A stretch of DNA of 64,000 nucleotides from Agroathelia rolfsii (GCA_018343915.1 JABRWF010000001.1:2356001-2420000), one strand, 5' to 3'. Numbered from the stretch's first letter, positions 49,386-61,275 are shown. The notes: generated by a model not told the origin, from the sequence alone. Program-made: numbers and translations.

Positions 49386-52300
49386 TTATGAGGCTGATGT
49401 TGCTTTGCGGTTCGTCCATAACATATACGGCTCTCGGGAAAGATCATGACCTCCTACATGATTGGTACGAGCACTTCGTCGTGCATCTGGTAATTTCGCC
49501 ACCATACTGACATCCTGTTTATCATGCAATGTCAGTAAAGAACACATATGGTGTAAACCGTGAGAATAGCTACGTACCGCTGTACGTTTTCTTATCCCTG
49601 GTCCGATATGTCCCCACCACTTCGTCATAGTGTTCTTCAGAGCCAGTTCTCGCACTCCTTTAGGATTTAGCCATGACATGAGGGCTTCCACCTCTTCCTG
49701 CTCCATGAACATACCCCACTCGTCAGACCCCAGCATCCCTTCCGCTCCCTCCTCCTCAAGCCGTCTCTCCTCAACATCCTTCTCCTCCCTCCGCTCCAGT
49801 ATTTCTACATCAAATTCGCTCGGCCCTTGTATGAATACTCTCCCCGCACCATACTGAACCGTCCCACCACTCCCCAACAACGACGCTGCGCCCATACCAT
49901 CGAACCACCATATCCGATTATAAAACCGGTCCCTGCCCAACGGTCGCACACGCACCACGCCCAGCAACTTACGGAACTCGCGCTCGATGGTCTCCAGCCT
50001 CCGCTCAACGCGAGCAAGATCCTCCTCCAGTCGTCGCTGCTCCGCCTGGGCCTGCTTCGCCTGGTTGGCCTTCTGCCGGGCCAGCTCGCGCTGCTTGGCG
50101 TGTGCCTGCGCCTGGGCTTTCTTCTGCATCAGATCCTTTTGGCGCGCGGTGCTGCGACGGCTGACGTTGCTGTTGTTTGCGCTGAGGGCCGCTTCCGATC
50201 CGTTTTCGGATCCACCCTCGGGGTCAGACAGGTCGCTCGAATCCGCGTGCATTGACACGTCTGGCTCGGGAGCCGGCGCAGCTTGGGAGGAAAATTCTTT
50301 TTGCTTTTCTTCGTTTTCCTGACCTTCACCAGCCAGAGCAGCGATCTCCTCTATTCTATATGGCGTTTGAAATATTCATGAGTGAATTTGGTCTTTATGG
50401 CAACAAATAACCTTACATTTGCTTTTTCTGTCGGCCAATCTCGATCTTCTCCTTTCTCAAATTCGTGAGCTGCTCTTCACAGTTCTCCATGTGCGTGTGT
50501 ACAGCTTTACTTGTCACAGCCAGATTGCACATAAAGGACAATATAGCGATACGAAGGTCCGGAGGCAGGGCGTAATATCGTTCGCTTGGGTCACCGATCT
50601 TGGCATTTGAGAAATTTGGTGCGTCTTGTGAGGTTGCAGATGATGAAGATGCGTCCGAGCTAGGTGTAGGATCGTTGGGGACAAACAGAAGACGGGCCAG
50701 AATTTCCCGCAGTCGTGGTAGGTTGCTTTGCGTAGCGTGCTAATGTGGGTAAGTTTACAGACTTAATGAGATCAGACAGTTTCTCAAACGTACATCTTTT
50801 AGACACCCAATGAGTGCGTCCTCCCATCCGATTCTACCTTCCGAATGCCGCAGTGGAACACGCTCCCAATTATTACCTACCTCCCCCAGTGCGGTGGCTA
50901 GCGTATCAGTCGAAACCCCCATTACCTCGGTGTGCATGTCCGCTTCCTCGTCCTCATACTGCATTGAGACAATTGCACTGTGCTTCGTGATAGGAATCGT
51001 GCGCAAGTTATATATGAGTACCGAGTGTACTTCACTTAGGATGGTACAGGGGAGTTCGGCAGCTGTATGCCTGAGAGCATGCTCAAATTCATCGAGCGTA
51101 AAAGTAGAAATATGTAGCGCTTGTCTAAGAAGAATAGAGCGATGTCAATGACCCGCAAAATATACGAAGATCCATCGAAAAGAACTAACCCATAGCATAT
51201 AACAAAATTCCACGCCATTAAGAACGCTTCAAACGTTCCAGCAGGCATATCACTGAAGGGAACGTTCCGGTTGGGCACAGGCCGCGATAGACGTGCACCG
51301 GCTTTTTTGTCCCTGTCGGAGAGGCGGACGTCCAAGTCTTCCGTTGGGTAACGAACAGGCTTCTTTTTCTTCTTTTCCATAGCAGCCAAGCGTTCAGCCT
51401 CCTCTTTAGCGGCAGCATCGGCAGCGTCGGGCTCCTGTTTGGCCGCCGCCGCCTCTGCAGCTGCCGCTGCAGCAGCAGCTTGTTTTGCAGCTATTGAACA
51501 ATTTAGATGATTTGAGTCAGAATTCGAGAAGACAGGGGAGTTGGGACTAACCTTTCTCTTCTTGAGCAGCTGTGAGTTTCTTTTTTTTCGTGGCAGGTCC
51601 CTCTTTATCTTCCCAAACTTTTTTCCTCTTGTCAATCTCGCCCTTCTTGAGATTCTCAACGCCCTTGCGTGTTTCCTCAGGCATGACAGTATTGATGCCG
51701 TACCGCTTGGCAAGTGGTGGCTTCACTGTCCAAGGAGACATAATAGGAGCATCACGATCCACACAATCACGGATGAACCGCCGTAAGATTGATTTTGAGA
51801 ATCCTAATCGGTCACGACTGCAATCATGAATTTGATCAATGAACCGGGCAGTGGCAAGGTAGATATGATACAGGACACAGATTCTTCTCACCTCATGGAA
51901 GACGGCTGGACGTCCATTAGACTTCCGTTCCATTTAGACTTGTTTGCGTCCTTTGCGTGCGCCTTATTTTTGTCGCTTTTTTCCTTTTCCTCCTCGATGA
52001 TCTGGACTTTGTAAGTGTACTTGGCGGGATCGTCATTGACCATAGCTTCCTTGGCTGATATCTTGAGGTCTCCCGTCACGTTGTGTAGCGTCTTGAGATC
52101 CACAGTAGGTTGCGAGTAGGGCCTAGTGGAATTCGACATATCGTTGTTTGTTTTCGTAGATGTACCCTTGTTGGGTGGGAAAACATCGAGCACTTTGGCA
52201 TAAAACCTGTCAATGAAGAAATGAGCTATTTGAGATGTTGTTGGGTAGTCCTGATAGGAATAGTACTTTTCTCCTTGTATATCAACGAAGACACCTATAT

Positions 52301-52870
52301 ATCAAGTGTGCCTAAGTATCGTAGGATCAGTGCGGAAGGGTAGATAATCACATACGCTCTTCTGGCCAATATCTATCCTTGAAGCGTTCGTAAACGGCTT
52401 CCACCAAATGATCGAGACGGCCCATAACCTCTGTTGAGTTGAGAACGATACTTTAAGCAAGCAACACGCTTGGAGATCATGTCAAGAAGAGGGCACATAC
52501 GCCATTGTACAGCCCGAAGTACGGCAGGCTTGAGAGGTTCTGGGAATCGTGAGTGCAGTGTGCGAGCCTCGGAGAGCTCGCTTTCCACGGCCTGAAAGTA
52601 GTCTAGGTTGCTCTTGCCAGTTACTTCGCACTGAAACTGTTTCATGCGATAGAAGGACATGCGAGCCGCGTATGCTCTGTACGAGCAGACGCGTCAGGAA
52701 CTAGGATGACGGGGACCAACCGAGGGAAAGCAGACGGACTCATAGCTCTCGAAAATCTCACCGGTTTGTTCGAGGTAAAAGACCTCTCTGGCCGGGTTCG
52801 ACTGGGCGAGCTGGAGGAGCTCAGGGGAGGGCTCCGTGAGTAAAACGCGTTTACGGCGACAGGTGGGCAT
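49386..52870 (-). CDS. ITC1: ISWI-complex large subunit, Itc1/ACF1-like (WAC-DDT-WHIM)
   Basis: Starts at MPTCRRKRVLLTEPSPEL (ATG at 52,868-52,870) and ends at 49,386-49,388. Domains in order: WAC/Acf1 DNA-binding region with REVFYLEQTGEIFESYE, YAARMSFYRMKQFQCEVTGK; a basic, Ala-rich helix; a DDT domain near 51,270-51,020 with FSDMPAGTFEAFLMAWNFV; a WHIM1 region with YYALPPDLRIAILSFMCNLA; and a WHIM3-type motif GRDRFYNRIWWFDG. A long charged coiled coil (RELARQKANQAKQAQAE) comes just before the last one. No PHD finger or bromodomain is seen, the shape of fungal Itc1 rather than animal ACF1. It would partner an ISWI ATPase in nucleosome spacing. Its first intron starts at 52,740s within EAYAA, with the donor GTCCGT. 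Confidence 0.9.
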
Positions 52871-54169
52871 CTGCGTCTGGACGGAGACGGGACGTGAGCT
52901 GGAGGCTGGGCCGGGAGAGGGGAACAGGAGAGGCCGAGCAGGAGGAGGAGGAGGGGGAGGATGGGTGGGCCACTCCGCCGCAACGGGTCGACACCCAATT
53001 TCGAGCTGGACACAGCGCCTGGGGTGGGCTTTCTCTCTCCCTCGTCCGCGCGGCCTATTCTCATCCTCTGTTTTTTCATGTCATCTTCACACCCGGGGCC
53101 AGGCAGCCAGGTGCATCGGGTTCATATTCCTTGCGTGCAGCGCATACATTATGCATGAGGAGGATCAAGTCTATGTTTACATTCCAAGCATGATAATGTT
53201 GTGGCTTCCAAGTCTACTACGTGACAACAATGTTGCCCTCAGCTTCATCACACTCTCAGCACGCGTCTTTCACCAAGGAACCGCTCTGGACTTACTCTCT
53301 TGCAATTAGAACAGTCGATCTCAGATTTTTGCGCATAGACTATATGTGGCGCATATAGATCACTTACGCCTCACTCAACCTGCTCACTTTTACCTCAAGC
53401 CAGTCACATTGATGAGCAGTCATGTCGCAGCCATTGTGTCGACTTCTTCCATGATATCCCATAACTTCTTGCTGAGGATGGCCAGCTGTTTGGTAATTGA
53501 TCCAACTCAAAGGGGATTAGCAGTCCATATTACACCTGTACGTTATTTATACAGTCTATGCAAGCTTGTTCCAAAATCTAGCGCGCCTGCGCTAGTGCTG
53601 CATATCCATATTCGTATCAAAATATTGCATTTGCTGTTTGTATTCAACCCAATCGCCATAAAATTATATGCCTGTATTCAATGCCAGTGACTTGGAAGAA
53701 GATGGTAATGTTGATTACGTCATTAATAACGTGACTTGAATAGTTCAAATAGACTCAATCTTTGTATCTGCTTTCACTGGCGCCTCTTACTCCTATCCTA
53801 CTTGCAAGGATATTCCTTCTAATCTACGCAATCTATCTTTAATGTCCCAAATAGGCGTTGTCGAATCTCATGTAAGGCTGACAACATTCCTACCACTCTT
53901 GTCAGCTCCCTTATAAATAGGGGCAGGGGGGTGAGCCTCCTAACTTCTTACTCCTATCATAACTTAGGAGATGATCATATATCGTCAAACCCCCTTCCCC
54001 TATGCGAAAATTGTATAAAGAGGTCCCCTGAACGAGAAATATACCCATATCACATCCACATCCCTCAATCCTTCAAGTTTCTCACACCCAAGGCTAGTTT
54101 TCAGGTCTTCCAGCCTAGGTTCCATCCTCACTGCACTGTCACTTGTTTAACTCGCTACTAATCTCAACT
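52871..54169. other. intergenic stretch upstream of the polysaccharide-lyase pair
   Basis: This 1.3 kb stretch runs from the Itc1 start to the start of the alginate-lyase-like gene. G-rich frames near 52,880-53,100 are low-complexity and unsupported. Plus-strand frames at 53,346-53,690 have no family motif. A TATA box occurs at 53,912. No RNA gene is evident. Confidence 0.55.
53912..53919 (+). promoter_or_regulatory. TATA box of the alginate-lyase-like gene
   Basis: TATAAATA lies 251 bases upstream of the ATG of the first lyase gene and is followed by a GGGGCAGGGGG block. A TATA box is more often seen in regulated than in housekeeping genes, in agreement with an inducible secreted enzyme. 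The distance leaves room for a long 5' UTR. Confidence 0.55.
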
Positions 54170-56434
54170 ATGTTTCGTGCACTTACCCATGCATTGCTTA
54201 TTGCAATGTACATAGCGGCCCTAGGGGTTCCGCCATCTGGAGCACAATCCATCGATTGGCTCGATCCTGAATATATACTCAAAGCAGCAAAAAATGGCCA
54301 ATCGGACACTGCCGACTCACAGAAAAGAATCATGTCCTTTGCATCTGGTGCTGCAAAATGCGGTCCCTATAGTAAGTTACGCTGTCTTCCAATAAACTAG
54401 AACATACTCAACATCCAACGTACAGCCATAATCAATACCAAGTCTGGCATTCTGCCTCCGAGCCACAACAAGTCAGATTATCTCAGTTGGGCCCCATAGT
54501 AAGTATGATTACATATTGGGGATGTTGAACAAGTCTTGATGCTATAATTTAGTCATTGGCCAAATTGTGACTGGTGTGGTTCTAGCGGAAGCAAGCAAAT
54601 TGCCATGAACCAGAGCTCCGAAGATGATGGCAGTGATGATGGGGATGACATGCGTCCCTCGGACTATGACAACGAGGGGTATGAGGAGCGCAGGCGCGCC
54701 TTTCACCACCACCTCCACCACTTCAACAGACACCATCGCATAGTCCATGGCAAGCGCCTGGATACTCCTGACACATCTGACGTTGGTGATGATATGCAAC
54801 CTGTTACGCCACCAGCCCAGCCCCCACTGAGTCTTTCGACCGATAGCGTAGTGCCCTTTTCAACGCCCACAATCTCGCAGACCTCAGCTGGTGACATATT
54901 CGCCACATCGGATGGACAAGACTCTGCATCTCGCAAAAAGGAAAAGACAAGTAAACCAGCAAGTAAGACTGGAGGCTTCAAGTGCACGCCATCTCCGACA
55001 AAATCGATGGCTCCCAGCGCAAGTATGTTCTCTGACGTCCCGCAAAAGATTACAGTTGTGCTAACTTCATCTTCTTTTCCTCCCTAGCTTGGACGACGTG
55101 CCCATATCAAGTCAAGGATGGTAGATATAATCCAGACGTCCGAGAGCTTCAAGGCACCACAGAATTAAACAACGCTGCCAAGACGGCACAATACAATGCC
55201 ATCTCCTATGCTCTGACCGGCAAAGATCTATACTCGAAAAACGCCGTCGACGCCATTGACGCCCTCATGCTTTCCTCAAGCACAGGCATGAATCCTCATA
55301 TGAAATATGCGCAACTCATTCGGGGTCCGGGAAATGCTGGCCAGTACGGGACACCGGACGGCTTCTTAGACGGGCGCATGTTTGTTGAAATTATTAATGC
55401 GATAACAATCCTTGAAGCTGCCAAATCTCCTGATTGGACGTCGGATGTGGAAGGTAATACAAAAAACTGGGCTAGCAAGTATGTCTCGTGGGCGGAAAAT
55501 GAACAAAACGTGGCTACTGCTATGAAACGACCAAAGTAAGTTCTCTCAATATATTTCCTTCTTCTCGTTTTAAATTTATTGAGTGCTCTTGTCTCAGTAA
55601 TCATGCTACATTTGCGACTGTTCAGTTTGCTGCCTGGTATTATGTCTTGGGCAATCAGCAGAAAGCCGTTGACACCCTCAACCAATTCTTCAATACAACT
55701 TTCTTAGATCAAATTGCCAGTACAGGAGAACAACCATTTGAAGCCATTCGCACGCGCCCGTATCACTACCGAACTTTCAATCTCAATGCGCTCATTGTGA
55801 GATCTTATATCATTTTATTCCTAAAAAGTGCTAATCATATTTTGCTCTGGTTCAGACTGCGGCCAAAATCGGCGACCAGCTCGGTATGGACATCTGGTCA
55901 TTTAAAAGCAGATACGGCAAAACTATCCAAGACGCACTGGACTTTACCATCTTCCAAGCAAAGCCTGGACGGGAAGAAATATCCGATGTCTTCCCTCATG
56001 TCGTTGCCGTTTCCACAGCCTATGGTGACAAGGACGGAAAGTATGCGTCATGGCTCAAGCAATATGCTGGTGAATACCAAAGCCAGGCTTTCTACTTCTT
56101 CGACCAATCTGCGGCCATTTCTCGCCCTCACGGGGGCTCATCCAGAAGCAAATCAACCAAGTCCCGTAGATTCGAGAACCCTTTAACTGGCCCTATTCCT
56201 CGATTCTGGCCGAAGCACTGGCACATGACGGAGTGGAGATCCCAACCTGACCTTGAGGAGGTTGATGCGCCCAATGCAGCTGAGCAAGCGACGACTGATT
56301 TTCAATGTCCGCAAGTGTTTCATTTCGTGGATAAAGTTGAAATCTCTGATGGGATTTTCGTCACTTGCGATGAGATCAAGCCGTTCTACATGGATAATTA
56401 TGTGCCATCTACTCCTGGACTTCCGAACATATAG
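54170..56434 (+). CDS. secreted alginate-lyase-family protein with His-rich insertion
   Basis: Starts at MFRALTHALLIAMYIAALG, a signal peptide, and ends at 56,432-56,434; introns occur near 54,372, 54,500, 55,025, 55,538 and 55,800. The fold marks are KSDYLSWAPYHWPNCDWC, TCPYQVKDGRYNPDVREL, AISYALTGKDLY and MNPHMKYAQLIRGPG, with GTPDGFLDGRMF and NNHATFATVQFAAWYYVLG later. These match the alginate_lyase (alpha/alpha toroid) family. Between the YHWP and TCPY motifs sits a ~130-residue insertion rich in Asp, Ser and His (HHHLHHFNRHHRIVH), not part of the core fold. Members cleave alginate, polymannuronate or related uronic acid polymers by beta-elimination. The true substrate in this fungus is unknown. 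The C-terminal ~110 residues are less conserved. Confidence 0.85.
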
Positions 56435-56685
56435 ATTAGACTGGATTTATGTATTTGTAGCATAAACAAATTGCATTGCTATTACTCCGACTAATGCATG
56501 TCATTGACTTGAAAAAGACTTGTATATACATCTTCTCCGTTTAAACCTTCTGCCGTGGTTCCTATACATGACATAATAACAAAGTTCTTGGTATTTGATC
56601 AGTTGTAATCAGTATCATTTCTAAAACGTACGGCCTGGCAGCATCTGCTTATTGCGTCTGTTACAACATCAATATATAGCTTGAA

Positions 56686-59384
56686 ATGGCTTCAGATTTG
56701 GATATCATTCGAGATCGAAGAATATCCGATATCTTGAGTCAGTTTACCGTTCACTCGGCCTCTAAGATATCAGCCTGGTGTGTAACTTTGCCACCATCGT
56801 AGTCTTGTGGCTAGTAGCGCTAGCAGGCTCACTTTGAAGCGCATATATGCACACTACTGTCCTAAAAACTTAGGATTGCCTCGCTTGATGATGACGGCAG
56901 ATGGCCAGATAACGAGGTCAACTACACAAGTGGTTGTTCAGCTCAACGTGCCAATTGGCCTGCACAGGTACATTGGCGTAGGATCGGTGAGAATTAATAG
57001 CTCATATCGTTCTTGGTAGCCAGAAGGTCTTATAAAAATGGGCGATGCAATAGATACAATGGCAGCCGAATGGTACAAAACAACTCATAGTAGTCTTTCC
57101 ACAGACAAGCATAACTTGGATCCTTCTCAACTGTTTGCCGCGATTCTCAAAGCAGCTGAATGGTGGTTCAATAACGATTTCTCCAACGTCAACTGCCTAG
57201 ATGGCGGCGGTGGCAAACACTGTGCTTGTGGAACACCCGGATTGTGGAATACTAATTGGTATTCGAATGTAGGTTATACCAATCTGATGTCTTCATTCAT
57301 AATGATGTTAATAATGATTGCTCGTTAGGTCATTCTCATCCCTAGACTTGTTGCAAATGCGTGTATGCTCCTGAAGGAGGCCCTTTCCCATGACCAATTA
57401 TCGAACTTTAAAAGAATGACTAGTCGAGCCTATGCGGTCTTCCATAGAAAGCAAAAGCCACACTACCTTGATGGCGCAAACGTACTTGATATTGCGTCGA
57501 TAGGAATTGATCAGGCATTGTTCTCGAATGATTTATCCTTACTCTCTGAAGCATATGCTTATATCCACAAGGAGATGATCATTCAGAATAAACCCTTATC
57601 GGACGGCATAAGAGCCGATGGGTCCTTTGGCCAGCATCGAGGTTTGATTTACAATGGAAACTACGGCAAAGACTTGTAATTCCTCTCGCCCGCGTCCAAA
57701 CTACCGCAATTATCCTGACGACTCTAGTCTGAATCAGGTGCTCAGGTTAGAGATTGCTGCAGCTGGGACACTATTTTCCGCCGCGCCGGATATTATAAAA
57801 GCCATAGAGACTCTTATTGATGGAGATCGCTGGATGATCTATAGGAACACAAAAACCAACGTTCTCCACTGGGATTTCGTAAGTATCTGTTACAGGAAGG
57901 TCTCGTAAGATTTATTCATCTGGAGTATTAGAGCGTATTAGGCAGATTCATCAGTTTTCCTGTGGTGGACAATCAGTGGGTACTTTGAAGATGAAAACAT
58001 AGACCTCAAGATTTGAACGCCTTTCCTTCACAGAGCAACTGCCAGCCTCAAAATTGATTTAGAGCAAGTGCTTGAGCTGGGCAACCTTTGGAAATCCCAA
58101 CCGCTTATATCTATGGCCAACTCCTTGAAATATGACAAGGGGATTTCAGCAAACGCAGGCGACCTCTTGGGCAATCGTATGTTCTTTGCTAATGATTATA
58201 TGGTAAGATCATCGGAAGATGGTGTTTCTATGCCTGATTTAATACCTCATTTAAAGGTCCAGAGAGGTGAAAAGTATGTTACTACCCTGCGGATGTTTTC
58301 ATCTCGCACTTGTAACTCTGAGTGCTTGAACAAGCAAAACGTGAGTTCGATCCCCTTCAAAAGAGAGCAAACCAGAGTATTTATTTTCTCTAAGCCTCAC
58401 GGTTTCCATCTCTCTGACGGCTGCCTATATACCTATGTCGACGGCTCCGAATATGAGGATATAGCAGCCGCGCTGGACTGGGATATCATCGCTGGAACCA
58501 CGGTCGACTACAAGGCTACAAAGCTCGAGTGCGCTGATGTTAAGTATCAAGGACGGCACGCGTTTGTCGGCGGAGTGTCAGATGGCAGCGTTGGGGCCGC
58601 TGTCATGCAATACACCAATCCAATCACAATGTCCTTAAAGTGGCAAAAAGCTTGGTTCTTCCTCAAGGAAGACGTTCAACATGTAGTGGTGTCTGTATTG
58701 TCCACTACAGGAAAAGTCCCCGTCTACTCCGTCCTCGACCAGAGGCGACGGACGTCGGATGTTTACTTGGATGGAGAGCCAGCTGCACCTGGAATATACA
58801 ACCTTGACAGGATCAGAACTCTTTGGCATGGAAGCATCGGATACGCTTTTGATAGGACAAGCTTGAGTACTGGGTACCAGCTCGAGATCCGCTATGGTAA
58901 ACGCTCTGGGAAATGGTCTGATATCGGGACCTCCAAACAGCCAACAGTTGAGGTTGACATGTTCGCTGCATACGTTGTGCATCCATCCGACTCTATGAAA
59001 GCACCGATTGCATATTCAGTGTTTCCTGGAATGGACTTAGGAGAGTTCCTGGAAAAAAGCGGAAGACTGAACATACGGACTCTAATCCATGACGACAGCA
59101 TCACAGCTGCCTACGATACAGCGAACAGAACTCTCATGGCCTCTTTCTGGACCAAAGTTGGCGGCCGGCTGATAGTTGATCAAGATATTACCTTACAAGT
59201 CGATGGCAACGCAATGGTCATGTTTCACCAAGATACCAAGCTTGTTGTTGTTTCTGATCCATCCCAAAACCTGAAGACACTGCATCTCAAGCTCGTCGTC
59301 AACGACGAAACGTACAAAAAACCATTCCAACTTCCAGTAGGCGGAGAAGCGGGAAGCAGTGTATCACACGTATTCTCATTATAA
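56686..59384 (+). CDS. polysaccharide lyase family 8 (hyaluronate/chondroitin/xanthan-type)
   Basis: Begins at MASDLDIIRDRRISDIL and ends in SVSHVFSL at 59,384; at least eight introns. Exons 56,686-56,777, 56,874-56,986, 57,054-57,268, 57,329-57,675 and 57,728 onward keep phase. The PL8 toroid shows ANWPAQVHWRRI, EWWFNNDFSNVNCL, CGTPGLWNTNWYSN (catalytic Asn region), DGIRADGSFGQHRGLIYNGN (catalytic His and Tyr), and TYVDGSEYEDIAAALDWD later. Beta-sandwich domains follow. The start corresponds to the mature N-terminus of related secreted enzymes, so no signal peptide is encoded that I can see. Near 57,950 the usual GRxISR motif reads GRFISFP, with Phe where Arg is common. The border around 57,880-57,940 is not firmly resolved. 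It is 251 bp downstream of the first lyase, same strand. Confidence 0.85.
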
Positions 59385-59474
59385 GATCGAATGTACAGCT
59401 TTGGAATGATATTGCAGCTATAGCAAAAACAGAGATATACGTGTGGCAATAGTACAACTAAGGAATAAACAGAA

Positions 59475-60422
59475 TCAGAATGAAGATTGCTCTTCCGCGT
59501 AAGCCTCAGGCGCAGCTTCCTGTGGCGGTGGCTGCTGGTACTCCTCTGCAGGAGCAACAGCCGGGGCCACACCAAGTGGCTCGCGCTGCTCAGACGATGG
59601 CTCCAAAACAACCTTGTCAGGTGCAGGTTCCTTAATGTGGACGGCATCAGGTAAAGGTTTACGGGGGCCGGTTTGACCATCAGGGTCATGTCCCTTCATA
59701 CTTGAGAAAGGATGAGTTCATATGAAATAATGTATGTAAGCATCGACTTACATCTTGACCTTGATGCCAAGGACACCCTGGCGGAGCAAGACATGGCGGA
59801 CAGCGTAGTCAACAAAGTCACGGACAGGTTGGCCGGAGTGGATCATGAAGCCATCGGTGAATTTCATAGACTTTGCACGTGCTGCACGAAGCTTTCCAGA
59901 TACAACAACTTCGCAGCCCTTAGCACCAGACTCCATAACGAACCGGAGAACACCATAGCAAGCCCTGCATAAATATGAATGATAGTTTCAGGAGGATAAG
60001 AAACAGCCTAATATACCTGCGGACGGCAAGACCACCAAGAAGTTTGTAGCGCAGGGATTCGCACTGAGCTACAGCAGAGAGACCACGGTATTGGACCTTC
60101 TCAGCGTAGAGTTCAAGCGAATTTTCCGGGAACTTGAAGCGTTTTGCGACGAGCGAAGTAAGCTCACGAATACGGCGACCCTTCTCACCCAAAACTTCTT
60201 GTGTGTGGGTGGCACGAATAATAATCTATTGGGCCATATGAGAAAGCTGTTACTTCTCATATACGCAAGCCAGCTGCATACTTCGGTTCTAGCGTGTGTT
60301 ACACGGACATCACAACCAGAATAGCCTTCCTCAGCAAGTTCACGAGTGAAGAATTCATTGAGCTCTGCGCGGAAGACACCGTCCGCTACGAATTTTCTCT
60401 TTTTGCTGATGGCGTTAGACAT
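59475..60422 (-). CDS. RPS3: 40S ribosomal protein S3 (uS3)
   Basis: Starts at [17 protein letters not shown] (ATG at 60,420-60,422) and ends at 59,475-59,477, with three introns. The KH-type RNA-binding part is seen in [20 protein letters not shown] and [18 protein letters not shown], and the C-terminal uS3 fold in [20 protein letters not shown] and [20 protein letters not shown]. The tail after [19 protein letters not shown] is long and rich in Pro, Glu and Gln ([18 protein letters not shown]). uS3 lines the mRNA entry channel of the 40S subunit and also acts in quality control. Its 3' end faces the PL8 gene 90 bases away. Confidence 0.96.
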
Positions 60423-60732
60423 TTTTGAGGATGCTGAGTCTGCAGACGGAAGAGATTAGCATCTGATACATCTGAAGCCAGAAGGAGCGATCCATCGCCC
60501 AGGCAGCGATTTTTTGCCTGTATTCCTCACAAATGGGAGGAATACCCTTCTACCATAAGCCTAAATATCGAAGAAGCATAGATTACCTTGCTGTTCGCTG
60601 CCGCTGAAGACGATGTCGAGGGACGCTGAGCTGATACCGTCCGTCACGTGGTGAGCGTGAGCGGACTTTGGATAATTTGAGTAGGCTTTGACTCCGGCGG
60701 GTCACCTTGTCTTCACACCACGTACCATGACC

Positions 60733-60734
<2 letters not shown>

Positions 60735-60763
<29 letters not shown>
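60735..60763. promoter_or_regulatory. 29-base poly(dT) tract upstream of RPS3
   Basis: An unbroken T run of 29 bases lies about 315 bases upstream of the RPS3 start, on the opposite sense. Poly(dA:dT) tracts disfavour nucleosomes and are common in ribosomal-protein promoters of fungi; that role here is inference. Sequencing length may be imprecise. Confidence 0.5.
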
Positions 60764-60766
<3 letters not shown>

Positions 60767-60917
60767 ACTCTTTCCTGAACACTGTATGGTACGTATTTTA
60801 TCCATACTATTTTCATTTACCAATGAAGAGTGTTGCTATTTCAACCCTTTGGCACCTCTTAGTCGATCAAAAGCTTGCTTTTCTGCTTGTTTTTATGACA
60901 TGTATGACTTTCTGAGA

Positions 60918-60937
60918 TTTTTTTTTTTTTTTTTTTT
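60918..60937. repeat. 20-base T run
   Basis: A second uninterrupted T run lies 155 bases to the right of the first, closer to the amidase gene. It is a simple homopolymer and could share the nucleosome-excluding role. Confidence 0.6.
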
Positions 60938-61275
60938 ACCATGTTTATCGGCTTTTCTCTTCACCATTACTAACTTTCTTCTTCTTAGATGTTGTAAGAT
61001 ACCAGCTACCGCCGCCTCAGCATGTAGATCCTTCCGTTCTATTACGTTGAAGCATTTTTCACGAGACATTGTTATAATGATTTTAATGAATCTCTCCCGA
61101 CTCTACTCACGGAAAAATAGCGGAAATGCCCCTTTTCTTTGTCAATGGAAGCTGATGTGCCTTATCTACAATGCAAATACATATGCCTCCTTATCTAAGA
61201 ATGAGCATAAAAGCCCAAAGTTCTCAACGCATAATTGTTGTCTTGTTCTTATTCACACCCATTTGCGCCCCAGTC

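Larger units (their letters stand above)
60423..61275. other. divergent region between RPS3 and the amidase gene, with T runs
   Basis: This 853-base stretch lies between two divergent start codons. It has a 29-base T run and a 20-base T run, listed separately. A second in-frame ATG for the amidase at 61,171 would add 35 residues; I prefer the start at 61,276. No gene is supported here. Confidence 0.55.

Noticed and set aside
49827..50322. Two overlapping Arg/Ser-rich plus-strand frames within the Itc1 region.
   Set aside because: Both are antisense to the charged coiled coil of Itc1, which has matching domains on the minus strand.
52642..53309. Overlapping GC-rich frames on both strands around the Itc1 start.
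   Set aside because: They are low-complexity Pro/Arg/Gly products of base composition, and Itc1 exon 1 occupies part of the stretch.
53346..53690. A 114-residue plus-strand frame in the gap before the lyase pair.
   Set aside because: Its composition looks random, it has no signal peptide or domain, and no splice structure ties it to other frames.
57654..57908. Apparent frameshift or premature stop in the PL8 gene after the YNGNYGKD motif.
   Set aside because: A 52-nt GT-AG intron at 57,676-57,727 explains the stop and joins phase 2 to the LNQVLRLEI segment, so the gene is intact here.
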